Positions 18,501 through 26,449 of a stretch of DNA of 64,000 nt are shown here, one piece after another (positions within the stretch are counted from its first letter, which is position 1; every line of letters starts with the position of its first letter). Location: contig CANLWG010000001.1 of NCBI GenBank assembly GCA_947494715.1, forward strand, positions 620,001 through 684,000. The letters run 5' to 3'. The position numbers were made by a program, and so were the translations under genes. The notes under the pieces are model-generated. The model did not search any database. It worked only from the letters and a program-made list of their open reading frames with translations, and was not told the DNA's origin. This DNA comes from an uncultured Flavobacteriaceae bacterium (GTDB lineage Bacteria; Bacteroidota; Bacteroidia; Flavobacteriales; Flavobacteriaceae).

Positions 18501-18752
18501 AAAGGGTCGATTGCCACTGCCCAATTTACGAAAAGCCTCTGCCTCCAAGTCTAAGCGCAATTGGGCCTTGCGGGTATTTGCATCAGGTCCGTGGCATGCG
18601 AAGCAACGGTCTGAGAGTATCGGCTTTACATGAAAATTGAAATCGACCGTCTCGGGAAGTTCCAGATAAGCCGCTTCCACTTCTTTTGGGACATCCAGCG
18701 AACATGCCGTGGTCATAAGAATAGACCCTAAAAGTACAAGCCAGAGGCGCAT
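15540..18752 (-). CDS. Planctomycete-type cytochrome c / DUF1549 / LamG / DUF1553 lipoprotein
   Basis: About 1070 residues. A lipoprotein signal ([17 protein letters not shown]) argues for the ATG at 18752 and against the one seven codons upstream. Domains in order: a PSCyt1 cytochrome c with heme motif CFACH (about residue 50), DUF1549/PSCyt2 with [12 protein letters not shown] and a second Cys motif [13 protein letters not shown] (about 340), a concanavalin/LamG-like insert (about 435-640), and DUF1553/PSD1 ([20 protein letters not shown] through [11 protein letters not shown] to the end). Such proteins are abundant in Planctomycetes and in marine Bacteroidota and are thought to take part in extracytoplasmic oxidation; no reaction has been assigned to this architecture as far as I know. 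Usually a DUF1501 gene follows; here none does, so this copy is an orphan. Confidence 0.88.
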   Translation of the reverse strand: [1070 protein letters not shown]

Positions 18753-18981
18753 TTTTCTGTATCTACCGTTCAATTATAAAAATATAGTATTTTTAATTAA
18801 TCGCTGTGATTTCGTTAGGGTTTGGATTGACGTTAGAACCAAAGAAGGTAAAATACAACCTATTTTTTTAGGTGCAACGGTACTATTTATAGACTCGCTT
18901 GGGATATTTATACTTTACCAAAATATCTATTTTAATCCGCAAAGTGCGTTTGTAATTTTGATTTTTGCAAGACTATCTCAA

Positions 18982-21162
18982 CTATTGATCAATAGTGAAT
19001 TTTCTAACTGAAAAACTGTCATCCCCGGAGAATAACAAATAACAAGTCCTTCCGTCTTCGCTAATCCATTTGGATGGTATAGAAACTGTTTCTCCGGGTC
19101 CCACGTCCCATTGACGGGTATAGAAGACCGTTTTCCAGGGCCCCCATGGATTGTCCGATTCAAATATGCCCAAGCCTCCTTTAAAACGAACATCGGTATA
19201 TCCACCATCGGGAGAGGAGAGCCTAACGGGTTGGCACCATAAGAACTTTTTTAAACCCTCATTATAAGTAATTCCAGACCTATAACTTTTGCCTGGGTTG
19301 GTAAAAACCGGCTTTCTTTTTCGTATGTCTTCCGACCATGTAGGATTCTTTGCATTGTCGTAACCCGTAAAATATTCATAGCTGCTCCAATCTTTGATAT
19401 GATTTTTTTTGATCCGTGCAAGAACTTGATGGTCGGCATGGTTGTAGGCACTGTCTTCATCATGTGAATAAATATAAACGTAGTCGTCTATAGCCCCTTG
19501 GTAATTCTTTCCGTAATTCAAAAATGTAGGGCAACCAAAACTTTCATCAAATTTCCGATTGGCCTCCTGCCATGTATTTCCATAATCGGCCGACCACATC
19601 AGTTTTGAGTTTTGGATATTTCTTACGAGCATATACAACACACCATCGACCATTAGGATTCCGCTTGCTTTTGTACCGGCCCTCCCTTGTCCAACACTCT
19701 CCCCACTACGAGAACGAATATTATATCCTTTAAGTAGGGGAGGATTCCCTTCTACTCTGGCCAAACCCAGACTTAGTTTAATATCTGTCCTGGGCAAGAA
19801 GCCATTTCCATCGCCATAAGCTGTATACATATGACCGTCATCGGCCCACGTCGAGGGCCAATTGTCCCCGCCTTCGGCCATTCGAACAATGGTTTCCTTT
19901 GGCGCAAATTCAATTGTAAGATCACTTTTAGGATAAGGAGCTTCAAGAATGGCATCCATTATGGGATTAAAAATATATTTTTCAGCAGCGAGCCAAAAAC
20001 CGTCCGTTTCCGGCGCTTTGTTCAAATTACCTCCCATACGTACAATTAACATATTAAGACTAGGGATGACCATCAAATGCTGTCCGCCGGCCCCCGCACC
20101 CGAAAAGGCATCGCGTGGAACATTGGCCCAGACCCCATCCTGATTGCTATACCACCCTGGAGTGGTTACAGGTTGCGAATTGGTATCTGTTCGATAATAT
20201 CCGCGTAATATAGAATCCTTGGGAGCGGGATGAGGCAATGCAGTACCGGAATATCGGATTACTTTTTCCACCAAAGAAGAATCGATTATCTGCCGTCCTT
20301 GCCAATTTCCCTTGTGGAGCATCAACCTACCGATACGAGCTACGGCCCTTGCCGTAAAAGAACCTCCTCCCCATCCGGATACCAGTTGAAGGTCACTTTC
20401 TCCGAACACCCTTCCATAACCGATGCTATACTCTTTTTTATCAATACCAATAGGTTCAAAAACGCGTTTTTCCAAATATTCCCGGATGTTTTTCCACTTG
20501 GAATTGGTTAGGGATGCCGTTACGGCATAGTTAAGCATGGCTATTCCCGGATTGCTATAGCGATAGGCGGTCCCAGGTTCATGAACTAAGGGAGCACTGT
20601 CCCTGGCCATAACAAATGGGTTATTATCCTGTTTCCAGAACGACCCTCTCCAACCTGGAAGGTCAAAATGGTGGTGAAGTCCATTGTCCTTTAAGTACCT
20701 TGATTCTTTTTCCGTAGCCTGTGCATCCAAAATCCCTGAAGTATGATCGGCTAACTGTCTAATCGTTATTTTCGACTTTACTTTATCGGTTTTCCAAACG
20801 GGAACAAAATTACAGGCAGGTTCATCAAGATAAATATAATCATCATCAATGGCCGCCAACAGAGACATCCCGCTAACCAAGGCCTTAGCCAAAGAGGCGG
20901 TATAATGTCTTTTTTTAGAATCCTCGAATCCCGGGGAAAACCACTCGTAGACAATCTTGTCATTTTTAACTATCAATAGTTTTTTAGTGTTCCTTTCTGC
21001 CAAAATGTTCAAGGTACTATCTAACTTTTTGGCGGACATTCCGTGATTTTCAGGGCTTGCATATTCCCATTGAAAATTCGGTACATGCTGCGCAGCTACT
21101 TTAGCTTGCCACCAAAACGTACATAACAACATTGTAATAACATTCCTCCATGTAATGAACAT
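18982..21162 (-). CDS. Exported serine hydrolase (beta-lactamase class C fold) fused to a beta-propeller
   Basis: About 726 residues from the chosen ATG at 21162, which gives a normal signal peptide (MFITWRNVITMLLCTF...VAAQ); the frame runs open to a TTG at 21234, with further ATGs at 21219 and 21204. Residues 30-430 are a class C beta-lactamase/serine hydrolase domain, with the nucleophile motif SLAK (HYTASLAKALVSG), the YSN motif (YRYSNPGIAMLNY), and DHTSGILD. The C-terminal 300 residues have propeller-like repeats (DDGHMYTAYGDGNGF, KLMWSADYGNTWQEA, YVYIYSHDEDSAYN, NPWGPWKTVF), resembling DUF4185 or sialidase-like propellers. Such serine hydrolases cleave esters or D-amino peptides; the propeller may bind a glycan (inference). 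Same direction as the cytochrome/DUF1553 gene, 230 bases downstream of it on the other side of an AT-rich gap. Confidence 0.82.
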   Translation of the reverse strand: MFITWRNVITMLLCTFWWQAKVAAQHVPNFQWEYASPENHGMSAKKLDSTLNILAERNTKKLLIVKNDKIVYEWFSPGFEDSKKRHYTASLAKALVSGMSLLAAIDDDYIYLDEPACNFVPVWKTDKVKSKITIRQLADHTSGILDAQATEKESRYLKDNGLHHHFDLPGWRGSFWKQDNNPFVMARDSAPLVHEPGTAYRYSNPGIAMLNYAVTASLTNSKWKNIREYLEKRVFEPIGIDKKEYSIGYGRVFGESDLQLVSGWGGGSFTARAVARIGRLMLHKGNWQGRQIIDSSLVEKVIRYSGTALPHPAPKDSILRGYYRTDTNSQPVTTPGWYSNQDGVWANVPRDAFSGAGAGGQHLMVIPSLNMLIVRMGGNLNKAPETDGFWLAAEKYIFNPIMDAILEAPYPKSDLTIEFAPKETIVRMAEGGDNWPSTWADDGHMYTAYGDGNGFLPRTDIKLSLGLARVEGNPPLLKGYNIRSRSGESVGQGRAGTKASGILMVDGVLYMLVRNIQNSKLMWSADYGNTWQEANRKFDESFGCPTFLNYGKNYQGAIDDYVYIYSHDEDSAYNHADHQVLARIKKNHIKDWSSYEYFTGYDNAKNPTWSEDIRKRKPVFTNPGKSYRSGITYNEGLKKFLWCQPVRLSSPDGGYTDVRFKGGLGIFESDNPWGPWKTVFYTRQWDVGPGETVSIPSKWISEDGRTCYLLFSGDDSFSVRKFTIDQ

Positions 21163-21330
21163 ACGGGGTTTTAGGCTTTTGTATTGATTTTTATCGGGCT
21201 CCATAAATGGAAATTTCATCAAGAACTTGTACAATTAATATTAATGGAATTCACCATGTGTTTATTTTAAACGACTAACAATTGGTAATCTACTGGTTAG
21301 TTTAATCGTTCAAGGGGACAAAAAGCAACT

Positions 21331-22200
21331 TTAATCAAAGAGGTCCTTCCATTCAATACTCGGCGCCCAGTACTTCTCAATATGTTTTATTACCAATGCA
21401 GTGCCTGCATCATGGGATACGTACGGTGGCATCTCGGGATTGTACATAGCGTCGGTTAGGTCCCGTACCAGGACAACATTACGCCCCAATTTTACCTGGC
21501 CTCGAATACCAAAAGTTCGCCCCAATACACACATATTGGTATGCACCCCACAAAGCACAATATTTTTAACCCCCACGCTTTCAAAATAATTATACATCTC
21601 CTGTCCGCTATCGGAAATCATGTCCTCATTAAAAATTTCAATGGTCTTTATTTGCCGGGTTATTTTACTTTCGGAAGGATCTCCGGTGGAGTCGCATCCT
21701 TCATCGGAATCATCAATGGGCAGAGAAGGTTCCCGGGTTTCATCCGGGTAGAACCAATAATCCAATGGAATGGGTGGTTCCAAATATGTCTGGGCCAGTG
21801 CCTTTTTACGTGCGGGATGGTCTTTATAAAAATCCATGGTAGAACTTGGGGCATGAACAATATGAACCCCCTTTTTCCTGGCCGTCTTCACCATTTTATT
21901 GATTTTTGGAGCCATTTGCTTTACCCTAGCCGTGGCGCTATCGCACCAATGCCTATCCCACATGTCGCATATGATAATTGCAGTTTCCTCAGGCTTCCAT
22001 GACAAATTTGCAAACTGATTTTCCCATTGTTCACCATTGTTCACTTGCTTACGTGCCTTTATTTTAAGGGATTCTGCATTCGTCGCCTGATCCTGGTTTT
22101 TAGAATTTTTAGAGTCTTGGCAACTGTAGCAGAGTCCGATTAATGCTGCTATCAAAAGGAATTGCCCAATGTACACTTTATAGTTTTTGTAAATTTTCAT
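21331..22200 (-). CDS. Exported isochorismatase-like cysteine hydrolase lipoprotein
   Basis: About 289 residues from the ATG at 22200; the frame stays open upstream, but only this start puts the lipobox (AALIGLCYSC) at a normal position. The isochorismatase/cysteine-hydrolase fold follows: ETAIIICDMWDRHWCDSATARV supplies the catalytic Asp and a metal- or substrate-binding His, and GVKNIVLCGVHTNMCVLGRTFG supplies the nucleophilic Cys. Relatives act on amides such as nicotinamide or N-carbamoyl compounds. Export as a lipoprotein is unusual for this mostly cytoplasmic family but is seen in the same environmental bacteria that carry DUF1553 proteins. An insertion of about 40 residues (YPDETREPSLPIDDSDEGCD) precedes the last third. 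Substrate unknown. It sits between the serine hydrolase and the AraC regulator, all on the minus strand. Confidence 0.82.
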   Translation of the reverse strand: MKIYKNYKVYIGQFLLIAALIGLCYSCQDSKNSKNQDQATNAESLKIKARKQVNNGEQWENQFANLSWKPEETAIIICDMWDRHWCDSATARVKQMAPKINKMVKTARKKGVHIVHAPSSTMDFYKDHPARKKALAQTYLEPPIPLDYWFYPDETREPSLPIDDSDEGCDSTGDPSESKITRQIKTIEIFNEDMISDSGQEMYNYFESVGVKNIVLCGVHTNMCVLGRTFGIRGQVKLGRNVVLVRDLTDAMYNPEMPPYVSHDAGTALVIKHIEKYWAPSIEWKDLFD

Positions 22201-22294
22201 GGCGGTTAGATAGTTTGGTTTTACGCTGTATTTAAAGATAGACATATTGAAGATGGCAAAGGAAATATTCAAAAACAAATTCTATATTAAAATG

Positions 22295-22315
22295 TGAAAC
22301 CCTGAAATGGTTTCA
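22295..22315 (-). terminator. Weak hairpin downstream of the AraC gene
   Basis: TGAAACC and GGTTTCA form a perfect 7-pair stem around a 7-base loop, 18 bases after the AraC stop on the minus strand, followed by CATTTTAATA. The stem is GC-poor, so its strength as a terminator is uncertain. Confidence 0.35.
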
Positions 22316-22332
22316 TAAAACTGGTTACTGAT

Positions 22333-23202
22333 TTACTTAACCAGATATTCTTTCTTATAGGCTAAGGGAGTTCTTTTTGTAATCGCCTTGAACTGCCTGT
22401 TAAAATTGGATAAGGTATGAAATCCACTTTCATAACAAGCTTGGGAAGCGTTCATTTTTTTTTCGATCAGTAGCTTACAGGCATGGCCGATTCGGATCTC
22501 ACTTATAAATTCAGAAAATGTCTTGTTGGCATGTACCCTAAAATACCTACTGAAAGACGTAGGCGTCATATTGGTCAATTCGGCCAGTTCCGATACGGCT
22601 ATCTTTCTTTTGAAATGTTTCATTACGTGGGCGTACACCTTGTTCATACGTTTCGTATCACCTTCTTTTAAGGAATTTGTATAGCCCGGACTTGCCAATA
22701 GCTCTATTTCTTTTGTGTTGGCAAGGCAATTCAGTAGTTTCAATAGTTCAAGAACACCATCAAAACCATCCAGAGTCAAAAGGTTCAAAAGCATTTTTCT
22801 GGTGATTTCCGCCGTTTTTCCACTGACCTCTATTCCGCGCAAACTTTTTTTAAAGAGCTGCCTTAATTTAATGCCCTCCTCCTTTTGTAAGAGGTCTTCG
22901 CCAATAAAGCTCGAATGAAAGTATACTACGATACCTTCACACCAAGTAGAACCCTCTTCTTGGGAACCTTCATGCTCACTACGCCATAGATGGGGCAAAT
23001 TGGGGCCGGTAAAGGTGAAATCACCCTCTTTAAAAGGTTTTATATTATCACCTATAAATCGGGTGCCCCTTCCTTTTAGAACAGCAAAGAGCTGATACTC
23101 GGAATGAAAATGCCAGCTAGGATCAAAGACAGGATCCTTTAACACTTTGGCCAGAAAGGTATGGGTATGGGGAATCGGTGATTTTTGTAACGCAGACCTC
23201 AA
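22333..23202 (-). CDS. AraC-family transcriptional regulator with cupin sensor domain
   Basis: 289 residues. The N-terminal half is a cupin-like sensor (WHFHSEYQLFAVLKGRGTRFIGD, EGDFTFTGPNLPHLWR). The C-terminal 100 residues hold two helix-turn-helix units: KIAVSELAELTNMTPTSFSRYFRVHANKTFSEFIS and MNASQACYESGFHTLSNFNRQFKAITKRTPLAYKK, the second being the AraC signature. Such regulators typically bind a sugar or related metabolite. The start is a TTG at 23202; no ATG is available before the conserved N-terminal region. It is divergent from the ThuA-dehydrogenase/epimerase/oxidoreductase operon, with 120 bases between, and that intergenic stretch holds an inverted repeat that may be its operator. 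It probably controls that operon (inference). Confidence 0.9.
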   Translation of the reverse strand: MRSALQKSPIPHTHTFLAKVLKDPVFDPSWHFHSEYQLFAVLKGRGTRFIGDNIKPFKEGDFTFTGPNLPHLWRSEHEGSQEEGSTWCEGIVVYFHSSFIGEDLLQKEEGIKLRQLFKKSLRGIEVSGKTAEITRKMLLNLLTLDGFDGVLELLKLLNCLANTKEIELLASPGYTNSLKEGDTKRMNKVYAHVMKHFKRKIAVSELAELTNMTPTSFSRYFRVHANKTFSEFISEIRIGHACKLLIEKKMNASQACYESGFHTLSNFNRQFKAITKRTPLAYKKEYLVK

Positions 23203-23249
23203 ATGGATGATGGTTTTTTATCGTATGAACCACTAATTTATCTGATAAT

Positions 23250-23278
23250 TTGACATAAAACCAATTTTATGATATAAT
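23250..23278 (+). promoter_or_regulatory. Sigma-70 consensus-like promoter with internal inverted repeat
   Basis: TTGACA (23250-23255) and TATAAT (23273-23278) are separated by exactly 17 bases, a perfect match to the enterobacterial consensus, 45 bases before the ThuA-dehydrogenase start. Between them CATAAAA-ccaa-TTTTATG (23254-23271) is a perfect inverted repeat, a possible operator. The Bacteroidota box TAnnTTTG is not seen here. Confidence 0.45.
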
Positions 23279-23322
23279 AAAGTCATGATGAGATATTAGA
23301 CGGTTCTTTTTTTAATGGATTT

Positions 23323-26300
23323 ATGGGTAAAATTGGTATAAAAATATCTACGGCCATGGTCACTACTTCTATTGTACGGCTTTTTCGTTTTCTTGCACTG
23401 ACACTCTTCTTCTTTGGTTGTAATTCTTCTTCACGGGAAAAGGTAATGGATGATTCACCCAGAAGGATCGAAATTCTTTTTCTTGGCCATGATCAAGAAC
23501 ACCATAATTCTCGTGCCTACATGCCGATTTTGGCCTCGGCCTTAACACAGAGCGGTATCAATATTACGTATACCGAAAATGTGGACGACCTTAACCTGCA
23601 AAATTTGGACCTGTTCGATGGGCTGATTGTTTATGCCAATCATGAAAGTATAACGTCTTCCCAAGAAAATGCGCTTCTCGACTTTGTTGCCAAGGGCAAT
23701 GCCTTTATCCCAATACATTCCGCTAGTTTCTGTTTTAAAAATTCGAAGGAGTATATCAATTTGGTCGGCGCCCAATTCAAGGAGCATAAAACGGGAACTT
23801 TTACTACCATTATAAAGGATAAGGCACATCCGGCGATGCAATCCATAACGGAGTTTTCAACATGGGACGAAACCTATGTGCATGATAAGATTGTGGATGA
23901 CATTACCGTTTTAATGGAGAGAGTGGAGGGAGACCACCATGAACCGTGGACATGGGTAAAGGAGCATGGGAAAGGAAAGGTTTTTTACACCGCCTATGGC
24001 CATGACGAAAGAACATGGAATTCTCCTGGTTTTCAAAAGTTGATTAAAGCAGGTATTCTATGGTCCGTAAATGCCAATGTCAAGAAAAATTGGACAGAAT
24101 TCTCGAAGGATATTCCAAAATTGACCTATAAAGAAATGGCAAATATCCCTAACTACGAAAAACGCGATCCCGCACCCAAATATCAAATGCCATTATCTCC
24201 GGAAGAATCCATGAAGTTGATTCAAGTACCCGCCGGGTTCGGGCTTGAACTCTTCGCCTCTGAACCTGATATCATTAACCCCATAGCAATGAACTGGGAT
24301 GAAAGGGGTAGGCTTTGGGTCATAGAAACGGTCGATTATCCCAATACGGTTCGAGATGACAAGGGGCTGGGCGACGATAAAATAAAAATCTTGGAAGACA
24401 CTAATGGCGATGGAAAGTCGGATAAGGTAACGGTCTTTGCAGATAAACTGAACATTCCCACAAGTTTTACCTTTTCCAATGGAGGTATCATTGTTTCCCA
24501 AGCCCCTAACTTTTTGTTCTTAAAGGACACAAATGGAGATGATAAAGCAGACGTAAGGGAAATTATAATTGATGGTTGGGGCACTTTCGATACACATGCA
24601 GGCCCTTCCAACCTACAAAATGGTATCGACAACAAGATATACGGAGTTGTGGGATACTCCGGGTTCAAGGGTTCCATTTTTGGTGAAGAACACGAATTTG
24701 GACAAGGAATCTATCGTTTTGGTCATTCTCTAAAAGGCTTTGAATTTTTGACCTCTACAAGCAACAATACCTGGGGATTGGGAATTACCGAGGATAACTC
24801 TATTTTCGCTTCAACAGCCAACAACACTCATAGCGTATTCATGGGCATCCCCAATGAATTGTTAAAGGATGTAGAAGGAATTACTGTGCGCGGAAGTACG
24901 AAAATAGACGGTCACTACGCTATGCGGGCCATAACACCCAATGTTAGGCAAGTAGATGTTTTTGGTGGCTTTACGGCCGCTGCGGGACATCATTTTTACA
25001 CGGCTCGTAATTATCCCGAGGCCTATTGGAATAAAGTTGCCTTTGTCTGTGAACCAACAGGCGGACTGGTACATATTGCGAAAATTAAAAATGAAGGTGC
25101 CGGATATATTGAAGAGGACGGGGGCAATTTGTTCGCCAGCTCCGATGAATGGGTATCTCCCGTTGAGGCAAAAGTTGGTCCGGACGGGCTCGTTTGGGTG
25201 GCGGATTGGTACAATTTTATAGTGCAGCACAATCCAACACCCAGCATGGATAGGGGCGGATATGATGCCGAAAATGGAGAGGGGAATGCCTATATCAACC
25301 CATTACGCGATAAATCAAGAGGACGTATATGGAAGGTAGTTTCCAAAACAGCAAAAAAGAAAGAACCGATAATCTTGAACAAAGACAATTCGGAGGAATT
25401 GGTGGAAGCCCTTTCCAATGACAATATGTTCTGGCGGCTGACCGGACAGCGGTTGTTGGTCGAAAATGGAAGTGCCGATATTCTGCCCGATTTGTACAAA
25501 TTGGTCAATAGTACCAAGGCCAATTCGGAGGGCTTTAACAATGGGGCATTGCACGCGCTATGGACAATTCAAGGTTTGGACGTTCAGGAATCAAATGAAG
25601 AAGCTATTGCTGTAGTGCGGGGAGCTTTGGCGCATCCGGCCGCGGCAGTTCGAAAGGCCGCGATTCAGATACTTTCTAAAAGCGAACAAGCGGATGAAGC
25701 TTTGTTGAAGTATATGGTTTTGCAGGATAAGGATCCGGGGGTTCAAATGGCCGCCCTACTTTATTTTTCCGAAAGGGATCCATCCGAAGAAATTGGACGG
25801 AAGCTCTATGAGCTAAGTCAGGAGGAAATTATTATGAAAGACAAATGGTTGTCAGAAGCTGTATATGTGGCGGCATCAAAACATGCCTCAGGTTTTATGG
25901 CGGCCTACCTTAGGGATAATCCAGGATTTAAAAACCCTTCGGAAAACCTTGCCGAGCAGAAAAAAACAGTTTTAAAAGAGGGGGAGCTAGCGGAAACTTT
26001 TGCAAAGGCCTATATTGACAAGGTCGAAAAAACAGCAAGTACTTCGGAAGATACCCCGAGTAAAGCTACTCAAATTACTATTGGAACCATAAAAAATGAA
26101 ATGAAGTTCGACATTACCGAGTTTGTAGTCGAAGCCGGTAAACCGGTCGAGCTTATTTTTGAGAATACTGATTTTATGCAACACAATTTGGTCATTGTTC
26201 AATCGGGTAATAAGGAAAAGGTCGGGAAGGCCGCGGACCAATTGGCGACAGACCCTTCTGGAGCGGATAAAAACTATATTCCTGAAATACCCGAGGTACT

Positions 26301-26448
26301 TTTTGCAACGGCCATTGTGGATCCAGAAGAAAAAGTGGTCTTGCGCTTTACGGCCCCCACCGAACCAGGAAATTATCCTTATATCTGTACATTTCCAGGG
26401 CATTGGCGAATCATGCAAGGTGTTATGAAAGTTGTGGCAAGCAAATAA
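23323..26448 (+). CDS. ThuA - PVC-type membrane-bound dehydrogenase - cupredoxin fusion lipoprotein
   Basis: 1041 residues. A lipobox (ALTLFFFGC) near residue 34 predicts membrane anchoring; the ATG at 23323 or the in-frame ATG at 23356 could start it. Domains: ThuA-like (about 45-255, RRIEILFLGHDQEHHNS and IHSASFCFKNSKEY); a six-bladed dehydrogenase propeller (about 290-690, FGLELFASEPDIINPIAMNWDERGRLWVIE) with two Asp-rich calcium-type loops (DTNGDGKSD, DTNGDDKAD); HEAT-like helices (about 700-880); and a C-terminal plastocyanin/azurin domain (about 915-1041) with copper ligands His (FMQHN), Cys and His (YICTFPGHW) and Met (RIMQGVM). The propeller family is related to sorbosone/PQQ-type dehydrogenases, so oxidation of a sugar with electrons passed to copper is the likely role. 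It leads an operon with the epimerase and the Gfo/Idh/MocA oxidoreductase. Confidence 0.88.
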   Translation: MGKIGIKISTAMVTTSIVRLFRFLALTLFFFGCNSSSREKVMDDSPRRIEILFLGHDQEHHNSRAYMPILASALTQSGINITYTENVDDLNLQNLDLFDGLIVYANHESITSSQENALLDFVAKGNAFIPIHSASFCFKNSKEYINLVGAQFKEHKTGTFTTIIKDKAHPAMQSITEFSTWDETYVHDKIVDDITVLMERVEGDHHEPWTWVKEHGKGKVFYTAYGHDERTWNSPGFQKLIKAGILWSVNANVKKNWTEFSKDIPKLTYKEMANIPNYEKRDPAPKYQMPLSPEESMKLIQVPAGFGLELFASEPDIINPIAMNWDERGRLWVIETVDYPNTVRDDKGLGDDKIKILEDTNGDGKSDKVTVFADKLNIPTSFTFSNGGIIVSQAPNFLFLKDTNGDDKADVREIIIDGWGTFDTHAGPSNLQNGIDNKIYGVVGYSGFKGSIFGEEHEFGQGIYRFGHSLKGFEFLTSTSNNTWGLGITEDNSIFASTANNTHSVFMGIPNELLKDVEGITVRGSTKIDGHYAMRAITPNVRQVDVFGGFTAAAGHHFYTARNYPEAYWNKVAFVCEPTGGLVHIAKIKNEGAGYIEEDGGNLFASSDEWVSPVEAKVGPDGLVWVADWYNFIVQHNPTPSMDRGGYDAENGEGNAYINPLRDKSRGRIWKVVSKTAKKKEPIILNKDNSEELVEALSNDNMFWRLTGQRLLVENGSADILPDLYKLVNSTKANSEGFNNGALHALWTIQGLDVQESNEEAIAVVRGALAHPAAAVRKAAIQILSKSEQADEALLKYMVLQDKDPGVQMAALLYFSERDPSEEIGRKLYELSQEEIIMKDKWLSEAVYVAASKHASGFMAAYLRDNPGFKNPSENLAEQKKTVLKEGELAETFAKAYIDKVEKTASTSEDTPSKATQITIGTIKNEMKFDITEFVVEAGKPVELIFENTDFMQHNLVIVQSGNKEKVGKAADQLATDPSGADKNYIPEIPEVLFATAIVDPEEKVVLRFTAPTEPGNYPYICTFPGHWRIMQGVMKVVASK

Positions 26449-26449
26449 T

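Noticed and set aside
18981-18996. 16-base perfect palindrome ACTATTGATCAATAGT
   Set aside because: It overlaps the last codons of the serine hydrolase gene (Thr-Ile-Asp-Gln-stop) and lacks a T-run, so it is not a good terminator; no regulator or promoter is nearby. Probably chance.
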